Source: Pseudaquabacterium terrae (GTDB taxonomy: Bacteria; Pseudomonadota; Gammaproteobacteria; Burkholderiales; Burkholderiaceae_C). Taken from it: a DNA stretch of 64,000 bases. Location of the stretch: the NCBI RefSeq assembly GCF_013266755.1, contig NZ_JABRWJ010000013.1, positions 1 through 64,000 on the forward strand, read 5' to 3'. A program made the translations under genes and the position numbers. Position 1 is the stretch's first letter. Every line of letters begins with the position of its first letter. This document shows, piece by piece, positions 8,444 through 16,856 of this stretch. Under the pieces are notes generated by a model. It saw only the letters and a program-made list of their open reading frames with translations, was not told where the DNA came from and did no database searches.

Positions 8444-9247
8444 ATGGGGTTGTCAACACTGCACTCGCGTATCGCGGCCTGCCTCCTGGCCGGGATCGGG
8501 GTTCTGTTCTCCACCAGCCCCGCGTCGGCGGCGGCCGTCTACACGAGCTCCGCACGGTCGACCTTCACGCTCATTGCCCCGCCGGGGTTCACCGTCACCG
8601 ATCATCTCCCGTCGACGAGCACGGTGGCCACGGGCACCGCCACGGCGGCTGTGACCAAGCACCTGCGCTCCGCAGACGGCATTCATCCGGCCACGGTCGA
8701 CGCCGGGGTCACGGGCTCGGCAACATACCCGCCCGATTCGTCCTCCATGGCGGCCGTGCAGAGCGGCCATCACTTCATCGTGCCGCGCGTCGATGCCGAC
8801 GGCCCGCTGCCGACGGTCGAGATTGACTTCATCTACGAGATCTTCTGGGAAACCGACCTCTCGATCACGAGGCCCGGCTTCGAATTTGCCTCCGGCGGAG
8901 CGTATTTCGCCCTCAGCGGATTTCGTGACGGGATCACAGAGCTGACCCTCGATGCCGGTTTCCCTGGAAGCATCGTCACCGGTACGTTCCCGGACGGATC
9001 CGACGGATGGGAGTTCAACCCGAAGTACGTCGAGTTCGATGGCTCACCCGTGCACGAGAGCCACTCCCTCACGATCACCGGCACGATCACCGTGTTCTCA
9101 GGCAGGTTCGGCGCCTTCAGCGTGATCACCGACGCGGCCGGCAGCGCGGTGTCGATTCCCGAGCCTTCCACTGCCTGGCTGCTGATTGCCGCGCTTCCCC
9201 TGTTCTGGCGAGCGAGACGTTCCGCGGGCGCGGTGCGGAACCGTTAG
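8444..9247 (+). CDS. PEP-CTERM sorting domain protein
   Basis: The 267-residue secreted protein has a Sec signal peptide (IAACLLAGIGVLFSTSPASA) and ends in a PEP-CTERM signal: the SIPEPST motif, a hydrophobic helix (AWLLIAALPLFW) and an arginine-rich tail (RARRSAGAVRNR). Such proteins are processed by an exosortase and delivered to the outer surface, usually alongside exopolysaccharide. The central part is rich in Thr, Ser and Gly strands (LTITGTITVFSGRFGAFSVI) with no named domain. It stands alone; the 187 bp upstream hold no gene and no strong promoter that I can see. Confidence 0.88.
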   Translation: MGLSTLHSRIAACLLAGIGVLFSTSPASAAAVYTSSARSTFTLIAPPGFTVTDHLPSTSTVATGTATAAVTKHLRSADGIHPATVDAGVTGSATYPPDSSSMAAVQSGHHFIVPRVDADGPLPTVEIDFIYEIFWETDLSITRPGFEFASGGAYFALSGFRDGITELTLDAGFPGSIVTGTFPDGSDGWEFNPKYVEFDGSPVHESHSLTITGTITVFSGRFGAFSVITDAAGSAVSIPEPSTAWLLIAALPLFWRARRSAGAVRNR

Positions 9248-9334
9248 TCGGATCTGCCAGCGCCTGCGCCGGAAAACCTGTCGACGTCAACACCGGCACG
9301 TTGCTAGCCCCCCCATCGCGATCTTCCGGCCACC

Positions 9335-9505
9335 ATTCGCGCCGGCACGTTTCGCGATGACCTGTACTACCGGTTGAAGGTCATCAGTCTGAAGATCCCG
9401 ACGCTGCGCGAACGACAGGGTGACATCCTGCCGCTGGCCGAATCGCTGCTCGACAAGCATGCCGCCGAATCCGGCCGCAGCGCGCCGCGATTGCTGCTCG
9501 ACGTG
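9335..9505 (+). pseudogene. Fragment of a sigma-54-dependent activator AAA+ domain
   Basis: The plus strand reads IRAGTFRDDLYYRLKVISLK then IPTLRERQGDILPLAESLL. This is the FREDLYYRL...LPPLRER..DI segment found in every sigma-54 activator AAA+ domain. Everything before (Walker A, GAFTGA) and after (R-finger region, DNA-binding domain) is missing. The frame continues past the homology into unrelated sequence. It is a dead fragment of about 55 codons. Confidence 0.8.
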
Positions 9506-9517
9506 CGGCACTCCTCC

Positions 9518-9624
9518 GCCGCCCCGATCAACCCAACTCCCGCACCAATGCCTGCGGTCGCGCCCGTGACGATGGCCACGGGTCGCTGTGTCTGTTCTAT
9601 CGACATTTCGATTTCACTTTCCAT
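9518..9624 (-). pseudogene. N-terminal fragment of a short-chain dehydrogenase
   Basis: The minus strand from ATG 9624 encodes MESEIEMSIEQTQRPVAIVT and continues GATAGIGAG, the nucleotide-binding start of an SDR. Homology stops after about 35 codons, where the frame runs into sequence antisense to the sigma-54 fragment. The two fragments meet near 9510, so an old deletion or insertion joined the broken ends of two genes. Confidence 0.65.
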
Positions 9625-9693
9625 TGAAGTTTGGCTGGGGGCGGACTCGCGCCGTCGTGCAAACTGCGACTGGAGAGCCGCGTATCAAGCGCG

Positions 9694-9711
9694 ATATGAG
9701 GAACGTCATAT
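9694..9711. promoter_or_regulatory. Inverted repeat upstream of the SDR remnant
   Basis: ATATGA and TCATAT flank a 6-bp spacer between the SDR remnant start and the tetR stop. It may be a leftover operator of the lost SDR gene, possibly once bound by the adjacent TetR. Nothing else is visible in the 127 bp here. Confidence 0.3.
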
Positions 9712-9751
9712 TCGAGGCTGAGCGAGGACCAGATCTGAGGACCGGCGCCGC

Positions 9752-10327
9752 TCAACCGCCGGTCAGACCCTTGAATGCCGCGTCCAGCATCGATTGCGAG
9801 AGACTCGGATCGTCGACGGCGCGCGCCAGCACGAGGGCGCCCACCATCGTGGCCGTGGTCGCGAATGCGTGCTCTCGACAGCCGGGCTGGCCCAGGATGG
9901 GGGAGTGGCGCCCCACCAGGTCAATCAATTGCTTGATGCGGCGCGTAGCCGCATGCCGAACTTCCGGGGCCTGACGGGGAATCTCCGAGCCCAGAGCGGC
10001 AATCGGACAGCCGGTTTCAGCGGATTCGAGATGCGTCCTGGAAACGTAGGTCTTCACCAAGGTGCGAAAGGCCTCTTTAGGCCCCGCCGATGCAGCGCGT
10101 TGTTCCAGCGCCGCCACGCTTTCGGCGCCCGCCCGATCCGCGGCTTCGGCCAGCATCGCCTCGCGAGAGTCAAAGTGGGCGTAGAAGCCGCCGTGCGTCA
10201 GGCCGGCCTCTTTCATGATGCCGGCAATTGCCGCACCGTCATAGCCACTGCGCCGGATGGCGCGGGCAGCAGCTTCGAGGATTCGCTCATGGGAAACCTC
10301 CTTGCGGCTTGGCGTTGTCCTTCTCAT
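9752..10327 (-). CDS. TetR-family regulator at the end of the RND operon
   Basis: The 191-residue repressor has an N-terminal HTH (about residues 12-58) with GAAIAGIMKEAGLTHGGFYAHF as the recognition region. A C-terminal ligand domain carries the segment ETGCPIAALGSEI, common in the subfamily near SDR and electrophile-response genes. It starts 11 bp after the RND pump stop on the same strand, so it is probably the last gene of the efflux operon. It may instead be the old regulator of the truncated SDR gene downstream. ATG 10327 gives the usual TetR length. Confidence 0.85.
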   Translation of the reverse strand: MRRTTPSRKEVSHERILEAAARAIRRSGYDGAAIAGIMKEAGLTHGGFYAHFDSREAMLAEAADRAGAESVAALEQRAASAGPKEAFRTLVKTYVSRTHLESAETGCPIAALGSEIPRQAPEVRHAATRRIKQLIDLVGRHSPILGQPGCREHAFATTATMVGALVLARAVDDPSLSQSMLDAAFKGLTGG

Positions 10328-10338
10328 GTTTGCTGGCC

Positions 10339-13300
10339 TCAGACGATGGCCGCGGTCGGCGCGGTGGCCGGCGTCGGCGCGGGGCTTTCGCGCCGGACGC
10401 GAAACCAGGTGGCGTACAGCGCCGGCACGAAAACGAGGGTCAGCGCCGTGGCCACGACGAGGCCGCCCATGATCGAGATGGCCATCGGTCCCCAGAAGAC
10501 GCTGCGTGTCAGCGGGATCATCGCCAGCACCGCGGCGGCCGCCGTCAGCACCACGGGGCGCGATCGCCGCACGGTGGCATCGACGATGGCAACCCACGGT
10601 GCGACGCCGCGCGCAATGTCCTGATCGATCTGGTCGACGAGGATGATCGAGTTGCGCATGATCATTCCGCCCAGCGCAATCACGCCCAGCAGCGCGACGA
10701 AGCCGAACGGCGCCTGGAACAGCAGCAGCGCCGGCACCACGCCGATCAGTGCCAGCGGGCCGGTCAGGAACACCATGGCCAGCCGCGAAAAGCTCTGCAG
10801 CTGGATCATCAGCAGCGTCAGCATCACCGCGAACATGGCCGGGAACACCGCGAACAGCGCCTGGTTGGCCTTGTCGCTCTCCTCGATGGCGCCGCCTTCC
10901 TCGATGCGGTAACCCGAGGGCAGGTTGTCGACGATGGATTGCAGCGACGGCCGAATCTGCGCCGTGGCGTCCGGCCCCTGCACGCCGTCGACGACGTCGC
11001 TGCGCACGGTGAGCGCCATGTCGCGGTTGCGCCGCCACAGCACCGGCTCCTCGAAGCCGGGCTCCACGCGCGCGACCTGGGACAGCGGCACGGTCACGCC
11101 GCTGCGCGTGAACAGCTGCAGGTCGCCCAGGCCGATGCTTTTGCGCTCGTCGGGCGTGGCCCGCACGATCACATCCACGAGCTCCTCGCCGCGGCGGATC
11201 TGCGTCACGTGGGCGCCGTCCAGCGTGGTCTGCACGAGGCCCTGGATGTCGGCGGTGGACAGGCCCAGGAGCCGAGCCTTGTCCTGGTCGACGTGGACCT
11301 GTACCGAGCGAACCTGCTCGTTCCAGTCCAACTGGGTGTCACGCACCAGCGGGCTCTGGCGCACGGCGTCACGCACCCGGTAGGCGATCTCCCGTACCCG
11401 GGCCTTGTCGGGGCCGATGACGCGGAACTGGACCGGGAAGCCCACCGGCGGGCCGAACTCGAGACGCAGCACGCGCGCCTTGACGTCGGGCAGGACTTCG
11501 TCCCGGTCGAACAGGCCCATCAGCCGCGCACGTACCCGTTCCCGCTCTTCGATGCCCGCCGTCTTGATGACGAACTGCGCGAACCCCGGGTTGGGTAGTT
11601 CCGGCTGCACCGACAGGTAGAAGCGCGGTGTGCCCGCACCGGTGTAGGCGGTGAAGAACTCGATGTCCGGGTCCTTCGCCAGCAGCACCTCGAGCCGCTT
11701 GACCTGGCGCTCGGTGGCGGCGAACGACGCACCCTCGCGCAGCCGCAGTTCGACCAGCAGCTCCGGCCGCGATGCCGTGGGGAAGAACTGCTGCTGGACC
11801 ATCAGCATGCCGGCGCCCGCGATGCCGAAGGCCAGCACGGTCGCGCCCAGCACCCAGGCGCGGTGCTGTACCGCCCCGTCGATGAGGGCGCGCAGCCGGC
11901 GGTAGAGGGGCCGGTCGTAGACATCGTGGTGCATGCTGGCCGCCAGGTTCTTCGGCAGCAGCAGGACGCCGAGATAAGGCGTGAAGACAACGGCCACCAC
12001 CCACGACAGGATGAGCGCCAGCCCCACGACCCAGAAAATGCCGCCCGCGTACTCGCCGGCGATCGACTTCGCAAAACCCACCGGCATGAACCCTGCGGCC
12101 GTGACCAGTGTGCCGCTCAGCATCGGAAACGCCGTGGACGTGTAGGCATATGAGGCGGCACGCAGGCGGTCCCAACCCTCCTCGAGCTTCACCACCATCA
12201 TCTCCACAGCGATGATGGCGTCGTCGACCAACAGGCCCAGCGCGATGATCAATGCGCCCAGCGAAATGCGGTCCAGGTTCCAGCCGGCGGCGACCATCAC
12301 GGCCGCCACCAGCCCGAGCACCAGCGGCACCGAAGCGGCCACCACGATGCCGGTGCGCCAGCCCAGGAACAGAAAGGACACCGCCAGCACGATCGCCAGC
12401 GCTTCCAGGAACGAGCGCTCGAACTCCCAGACTGACTCCGCCACCACGCGCGGCTGATCCGCGTACTGCTGGATCTCCACGCCGGCCGGCAGCTCCTGCC
12501 GCACTTGCGCGAGCCGCTGTTCGAGCGCGCGCCCGAGGTCCAGCACGTTGCCTTCGCGCTGCATGGTCACGCCGATGGCCAGCACCGGCACGCCGTTGTG
12601 GCGGATGGTCAAGCTCGGCGGCTCCTCGGTGCCGGAGCGCACGGTGGCGATGTCCGCCAGTCGCAGCAGTTGGCCGCCCACTTCGAGCGTCACGTTGGCG
12701 ACGTCCGCGGCACTGCGCAGTCCACCGTCCACCCGCACCTGGACACGGTCGTGCGTGGCGTCGGCCGAACCGGCCGGGGCCACCAGGTTCTGGCGCGCCA
12801 GCGCGTCGAACACCGCCGTGGGCGGGATGCCGAGTGCGGCCAGCCGCCGGGTGGACAGCTCCACGAACACGCGCTCGGCCTGCTTGCCCAGCACGTCGAC
12901 CTTCGCGACGCCAGCCACGCCCTGGATGCGCCGCTTCACGTCTTCGGTAACGACCAACAGCTCGGCCATCGACAGCCCGGGCGCGCTCACCGCGTAGAGC
13001 ACGCTGTAGATGTCATTGAACTCGTCATTGAAGAACGGCCCGCGCACGCCGTCGGGGAACTCCTGCCGCGCGTCGCCGATCTTCTTGCGCGCCTGGTACC
13101 AGGCGTTCTCCAGGTCCGCCTTGCTGGTACCGCCCTTCATCCACAGCGTGATGCCGCCGTAACCCTGGCGAGCAAAGCTTCGCACGTACTCGAAGTGCTC
13201 CAGCTCCTGCAGCCTGCGCTCGATGCGGTTGAGCACCTGGTCCTGCACGTCCTGTGCCGTGGCGCCGGGCCACACGACGATGGCCGTCATCGTCGGGGCG

Positions 13301-13431
13301 GTGAAGTTGGGATCCTCCAGGCGCCCCAGCCGGCTGAAAGAGATGCCGCCGACGATGAGCGTCACGATGATCAGGAACAGCACCATCGGCTGATGCGTGA
13401 CCGCCCATTCCGAGAGGTTGAAGCGCTTCAT
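10339..13431 (-). CDS. RND efflux pump inner-membrane subunit
   Basis: The 1030-residue protein has the AcrB-type layout. One transmembrane helix (MVLFLIIVTLIVGGISF) is followed by a large periplasmic loop, a block of helices with the proton-relay aspartates in GLLVDDAIIAVEMM, a second periplasmic loop and a final helix block ending in VATALTLVFVPALYATWF. It exports drugs, solvents or other hydrophobic compounds through the periplasm with the adaptor and outer-membrane factor upstream. ATG 13431 overlaps the adaptor stop by four bases, which decides this start over a longer open frame. Confidence 0.93.
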   Translation of the reverse strand: MKRFNLSEWAVTHQPMVLFLIIVTLIVGGISFSRLGRLEDPNFTAPTMTAIVVWPGATAQDVQDQVLNRIERRLQELEHFEYVRSFARQGYGGITLWMKGGTSKADLENAWYQARKKIGDARQEFPDGVRGPFFNDEFNDIYSVLYAVSAPGLSMAELLVVTEDVKRRIQGVAGVAKVDVLGKQAERVFVELSTRRLAALGIPPTAVFDALARQNLVAPAGSADATHDRVQVRVDGGLRSAADVANVTLEVGGQLLRLADIATVRSGTEEPPSLTIRHNGVPVLAIGVTMQREGNVLDLGRALEQRLAQVRQELPAGVEIQQYADQPRVVAESVWEFERSFLEALAIVLAVSFLFLGWRTGIVVAASVPLVLGLVAAVMVAAGWNLDRISLGALIIALGLLVDDAIIAVEMMVVKLEEGWDRLRAASYAYTSTAFPMLSGTLVTAAGFMPVGFAKSIAGEYAGGIFWVVGLALILSWVVAVVFTPYLGVLLLPKNLAASMHHDVYDRPLYRRLRALIDGAVQHRAWVLGATVLAFGIAGAGMLMVQQQFFPTASRPELLVELRLREGASFAATERQVKRLEVLLAKDPDIEFFTAYTGAGTPRFYLSVQPELPNPGFAQFVIKTAGIEERERVRARLMGLFDRDEVLPDVKARVLRLEFGPPVGFPVQFRVIGPDKARVREIAYRVRDAVRQSPLVRDTQLDWNEQVRSVQVHVDQDKARLLGLSTADIQGLVQTTLDGAHVTQIRRGEELVDVIVRATPDERKSIGLGDLQLFTRSGVTVPLSQVARVEPGFEEPVLWRRNRDMALTVRSDVVDGVQGPDATAQIRPSLQSIVDNLPSGYRIEEGGAIEESDKANQALFAVFPAMFAVMLTLLMIQLQSFSRLAMVFLTGPLALIGVVPALLLFQAPFGFVALLGVIALGGMIMRNSIILVDQIDQDIARGVAPWVAIVDATVRRSRPVVLTAAAAVLAMIPLTRSVFWGPMAISIMGGLVVATALTLVFVPALYATWFRVRRESPAPTPATAPTAAIV

Positions 13432-14573
13432 GAGCGGCTCTTGGCGACGCGGGTGGGCCCGCCGTCGGGCGTGCGTTCTGGCGTGCGTTCGATGGCGCGC
13501 ACGGTGATGCCGGCATCGAGCTTCTGTGCACCGACGCTGACCACGCGGCTGCCCGCGGCCAGGCCGGTGACGTGCACCGAGGCGTCGTCGATGGCCACCA
13601 CCTGGACGGGTGTGAAGACCAGGCCCGTCTCCTTGCCGTCCAACACCCACACGCCTGCCGATCCGCTGGCCTTCACCAGCGCGGTGACCGGCAGCACCGC
13701 GGCCGCCGGCCCGGCGGGTTGTCTAGACAGGTTCAACTGCATGGTGCTGCCCAGGGGCAGGTCGGCGACCAGGGCGCGCGATTCCGGGGCCGCGGCGTAG
13801 CGCACGCGGAAGGTCCGGCCCTGCGCGCTGGCCACGGGAGAGAGCTCACGCAGCACCAGCCGCAGTGAAGAATTCGTGTCGCGCCAGGGCGTGGCCGTGG
13901 CCACGAGCGTGCGCACACGGCCCACCCACTCCTCCGGAAGCTCAGCGACGATCTCGCGCTCGCCCTCTCGGGCCAACGACAGCACGGTCTGGCCTTCGGC
14001 CACCACCTGGCCACGCTCGAAGCGCAGCGCGGTGATCACGCCGGCATAGGGCGCCACCAGCGTGGTGTAGCTATGCCGATTGCGTGCCAGGTCGAGGTGG
14101 CGGCGCGCCTGCTCCAGCCGGGCCGCGGCCGCGTCGGCGCGCGCCTTCTGGCGCTCGTGGTCGGCACTGCCCACCGAACCGTCGGCCAGCAGGCGGCGCA
14201 AGCGCGCCTCGTCCGACGCGGCCTGCTGCGCGTCGACCGACGCCGCCTGCGCCTGGTCGGCAGCGGCACTCATGGCCAACTGGTGGTCGGCCGGATCCAG
14301 TCGCGCGAGTGCCTGGCCGGCCTTCACGACGTCGCCGACCTCGACCAGCCGGTCCACCACCTTGCCGCCAGTGCGGAAACCCAAGTCGGTTTCGACACGG
14401 GCTCGGATGACCGCGGTGAACGAGCGCGTTTGCGAGGACGCGGTATCGACCACCGTGGTCACGAAGACCGGCTTGACGATGGGGGCAGGGGCGGGAGGTT
14501 CGCTGCAAGCGGTCAGCAGGACGCCGGCGGCGGCGATGGCCAGGAGGGAGACGGCGGGAAAAGTCCTGTTCAC
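13428..14573 (-). CDS. RND periplasmic adaptor lipoprotein
   Basis: The 381-residue membrane-fusion protein has a lipoprotein signal (LLAIAAAGVLLTACSEP; lipid Cys in LTAC). It then has a biotinyl-lipoyl-like half (GFRTGGKVVDRLVEVGDVVK), an alpha-helical hairpin rich in Ala, Gln and Arg (about residues 100-165), the second lipoyl half (YAGVITALRFERGQVVAEGQ) and beta-barrel domains. It bridges the inner-membrane pump and the outer-membrane channel. Its ATG overlaps the preceding stop and its stop overlaps the pump start, so the three genes are translationally coupled. Confidence 0.92.
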   Translation of the reverse strand: MNRTFPAVSLLAIAAAGVLLTACSEPPAPAPIVKPVFVTTVVDTASSQTRSFTAVIRARVETDLGFRTGGKVVDRLVEVGDVVKAGQALARLDPADHQLAMSAAADQAQAASVDAQQAASDEARLRRLLADGSVGSADHERQKARADAAAARLEQARRHLDLARNRHSYTTLVAPYAGVITALRFERGQVVAEGQTVLSLAREGEREIVAELPEEWVGRVRTLVATATPWRDTNSSLRLVLRELSPVASAQGRTFRVRYAAAPESRALVADLPLGSTMQLNLSRQPAGPAAAVLPVTALVKASGSAGVWVLDGKETGLVFTPVQVVAIDDASVHVTGLAAGSRVVSVGAQKLDAGITVRAIERTPERTPDGGPTRVAKSRS

Positions 14574-16066
14574 TGGGGCGTCCTCTCGGCAAGGGAAGTC
14601 ATGGCAGTGCCGGCTCGGGCCGGCGCGAAGCCGCCGCCCAGCGCCTTGTAGAGCTGCACGTCGGCCAGCACCTGCTGAAGGCGGCTGTCCGACAGCGCGA
14701 GTTCGCTGGACAGCACCGATCGCTGCACGTCCAGCAGCACCAGCAGGTCGATCTGCCCTTCACGCTGCAGCGAGTGCGCGCGCTGCAGCGAGCGGCGGCG
14801 GTGGTCGACGGTGCTGGCCAGCGCAGCGGCGCGCTCGGCCTCCTGGGCGCGCACGAGCAGGCTGTCCTCGACCTCCTGCACGGCGACCAGCACGGCCTTC
14901 TGCCAGACCAGCAACGCCTCCTCGGCCCGCGCCGACTGCGCGCGGATGCCGGCGTCGATGCGGCCGGCGTTGAAGACCGGCGCGGCAAACGCCAGCGCAA
15001 CGTTCGAGAAGTGCACCGGCGCGAGATCCAGCGCGTTCAGGCGCAGATCCTGGCGGCCGAGCAGGGCGCTCAGGAAGAGCTTGGGCCACCATTGCGCTCG
15101 CGCCTCGGCGCCGCGCAGCGTCTCGGCCGCGACGCGCGCCTCGGCAGCGATCAGGTCGGGCCGGCGCCTCAGGAGTTCGCTGGGCTGGCCGGTGCCGATC
15201 TCGCGCGCGGCAGGCCATGCAAACCCTGCGTTATCACCGACGACGCGCGCCGACGGGCTGCGGCCCAACAGCACGGCCAGCCGCGTCTGCGAGATGCCGG
15301 CCAGCATCCGCAGCGGCGGCAGCTGCGCGTCGAGCGCATCGGCCTCGGCGCGCGCGCGGTCCAGGTCGAAGGCGCTGGCCTCGCCTTCGCGCAGGCGGCT
15401 GCCGACGCGAACTGCCGTCTCGCGCTGGGCCGCGGCGAGGTCTTGCACGATGCGCAGTCGCTGCTCGGCGCCACGCAGCAAGAAGTACTGCCGCGCCACC
15501 TCGCTGGCCACCAGCAGCCGTGCGCCTTCCACACCGGCCGCTGCGGCGGCGGCTTCGGCCTGCGCCGCGTCGCGCGCCGCACGCACGCCACCCGCCAGGT
15601 CGATCTCCCAGGCCACGTCGACGCCGGCGCGCAGTGCACGTGTGTCGGGCATGCCTTGCTTGACCGGTGAGGGAAGTCCGCTGTCGCTGCGCGAGGCCGA
15701 CGCCTGCACGCCCACGGTGGGCCACAGACGAGAACCCTGGGCATCGCTGCCCGCGCGCGCCTGCGCGACGCGTTGCAGGGCGATTGCCACATCCTGGTTG
15801 GCGATCAAGGACTGCTCGACCAGTGTTGTCAGCGTCGGATCGTCGTAGCCGGCCCACCACGCGCCATCAGAGACTTGGACGGCAGCGGCTGCGGGACCGG
15901 CTTGCGCGAATGCCGCGGCCAGCGGCACCGAGGCCGCCGGAGGCTGTATCGGCGGCGCCGCGCAGGCAGACAAGATGGCCAGCGCCGTGGTGGCCGCCGC
16001 GAGGCAGATGGGCCGGGCGCCGGAGTGGGGATCGCGGTGTACGGCGGGCGGGATGAAGGGCTTCAT
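14570..16066 (-). CDS. Outer-membrane efflux lipoprotein (NodT/OprM type)
   Basis: This 498-residue TolC-family channel has a lipobox (LAILSACAAP). Two repeated outer-membrane-factor halves show the typical long helices and the DGAWWAGYDDPTLTTLVEQSL opening seen in NodT proteins. GQPSELLRRRPDLIAAEARV and APVFNAGRIDAGIRAQSARAE are family hallmarks at the repeat boundary. It is the first gene of the minus-strand efflux operon; ATG 16066 lies just inside a dense set of inverted repeats. The protein forms the trimeric exit duct for the pump. Confidence 0.93.
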   Translation of the reverse strand: MKPFIPPAVHRDPHSGARPICLAAATTALAILSACAAPPIQPPAASVPLAAAFAQAGPAAAAVQVSDGAWWAGYDDPTLTTLVEQSLIANQDVAIALQRVAQARAGSDAQGSRLWPTVGVQASASRSDSGLPSPVKQGMPDTRALRAGVDVAWEIDLAGGVRAARDAAQAEAAAAAAGVEGARLLVASEVARQYFLLRGAEQRLRIVQDLAAAQRETAVRVGSRLREGEASAFDLDRARAEADALDAQLPPLRMLAGISQTRLAVLLGRSPSARVVGDNAGFAWPAAREIGTGQPSELLRRRPDLIAAEARVAAETLRGAEARAQWWPKLFLSALLGRQDLRLNALDLAPVHFSNVALAFAAPVFNAGRIDAGIRAQSARAEEALLVWQKAVLVAVQEVEDSLLVRAQEAERAAALASTVDHRRRSLQRAHSLQREGQIDLLVLLDVQRSVLSSELALSDSRLQQVLADVQLYKALGGGFAPARAGTAMTSLAERTPQ

Positions 16067-16069
16067 ATA

Positions 16070-16123
16070 CTGTACTTGAGCGTCCACTAAGTGTAGTGGA
16101 ACATAATGGACTGTCAAGTACAG
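16070..16123. promoter_or_regulatory. Divergent promoter with nested inverted repeats (RND operon / tetR)
   Basis: Outer arms CTGTACTTGA (16070-16079) and TCAAGTACAG (16114-16123) are perfect inverted repeats. Inside them TCCACTA (16083-16089) and TAGTGGA (16094-16100) form a second perfect dyad. On the minus strand a promoter TTGACA (16117-16112), 16 bp, TACACT (16095-16090) runs through both, so a repressor bound here would cover the -35 and -10. The adjacent plus-strand TetR is the obvious candidate repressor of the efflux operon and of itself. Confidence 0.75.
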
Positions 16124-16133
16124 AAAGCAGCCG

Positions 16134-16790
16134 ATGCCCCCAACCGAGGACGATGTCGCGCCCCTGCCGCCGCCCCGGCGCGGCCGACCGCGCGACCCCG
16201 AGCGCTGCCGGCGCATCATGGAAGCGGCGCGCAGCCACTTCTATGCGCATGGTCTGGAGCGGGCCAGCGTCGATGCCATCGCCGCCGAAGCCGGCGTCTC
16301 GAAGATGACCATCTACAGCCACTTCGCTTCGAAGGAGGGCCTGTTCGAGGCGGTGGTTCGCGAACGCACCGATCGCGTGATGGGCGGGCTGGCCGGCGTC
16401 GAAGCGCTGGACCCGGAGCAGCCGCAGAAGGCGCTGCTGGCCATCGGAGAGCAGTTCCTCACGCTGGCGCGTGAGGAGCAAACGCTGGGGAAATTTCGCT
16501 CGCTCTACGGCGCCGCCGCGACGCAGCGCGAGGCGTGCCTTGCTTTCTACAGGCAGGGAGCCGACAGGCTGATCAGCGACCTGGCCGCTTATCTGCGCCG
16601 CGCTCATGCGCAGGGCACGCTGCAGGTACGGCACCCGCGTCAGGCGGCAGACTTGTTCCTGTCGATGTTCCTTGGCGATGGCCACATCCGCGGGCTGCTG
16701 ATGCTCGACATGCCCGATGCGCGGGAGAACAGGGCGCTGCTGCGGGAGGCGGTGCGGGTGTTCATCGCGGCCTACGCCAGGGTCACGTGA
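16134..16790 (+). CDS. TetR-family repressor divergent to the RND operon
   Basis: The 218-residue protein has a Pro/Arg-rich N-terminal tail, then a TetR HTH (about residues 24-70; ASVDAIAAEAGVSKMTIYSH, FASKEGLF). Its C-terminal domain ends with a helix set close to the AcrR/TetR_C_7 type (QAADLFLSMFLGDGHIRGLL). The tail RRGRPRDPER may add minor-groove contacts. Its position directly opposite the OMF gene and the nested operator between them make it the likely local repressor of the pump. The ligand is unknown. Confidence 0.87.
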   Translation: MPPTEDDVAPLPPPRRGRPRDPERCRRIMEAARSHFYAHGLERASVDAIAAEAGVSKMTIYSHFASKEGLFEAVVRERTDRVMGGLAGVEALDPEQPQKALLAIGEQFLTLAREEQTLGKFRSLYGAAATQREACLAFYRQGADRLISDLAAYLRRAHAQGTLQVRHPRQAADLFLSMFLGDGHIRGLLMLDMPDARENRALLREAVRVFIAAYARVT

Positions 16791-16791
16791 A

Positions 16792-16829
16792 GGCGCGGGG
16801 CGCGGTCGGAAGTCGATCCCCCCCGCGCC
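16792..16829. terminator. Hairpin between convergent tetR and enoyl-CoA hydratase genes
   Basis: GGCGCGGGG (16792-16800) pairs perfectly with CCCCGCGCC (16821-16829) across a 20-nt loop, starting two bases after the tetR stop. It has no clear T-run. It is a candidate terminator for the plus-strand gene, and possibly for both. Confidence 0.45.
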
Positions 16830-16856
16830 GGTGTTCGGGATGGCAATGCCTGCGTC

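Noticed and set aside
6310-8514. 734-codon minus-strand frame opposite the MFS and cysteine desulfurase genes
   Set aside because: No recognisable domain, skewed His/Arg/Gln composition, and fully antisense to identified genes.
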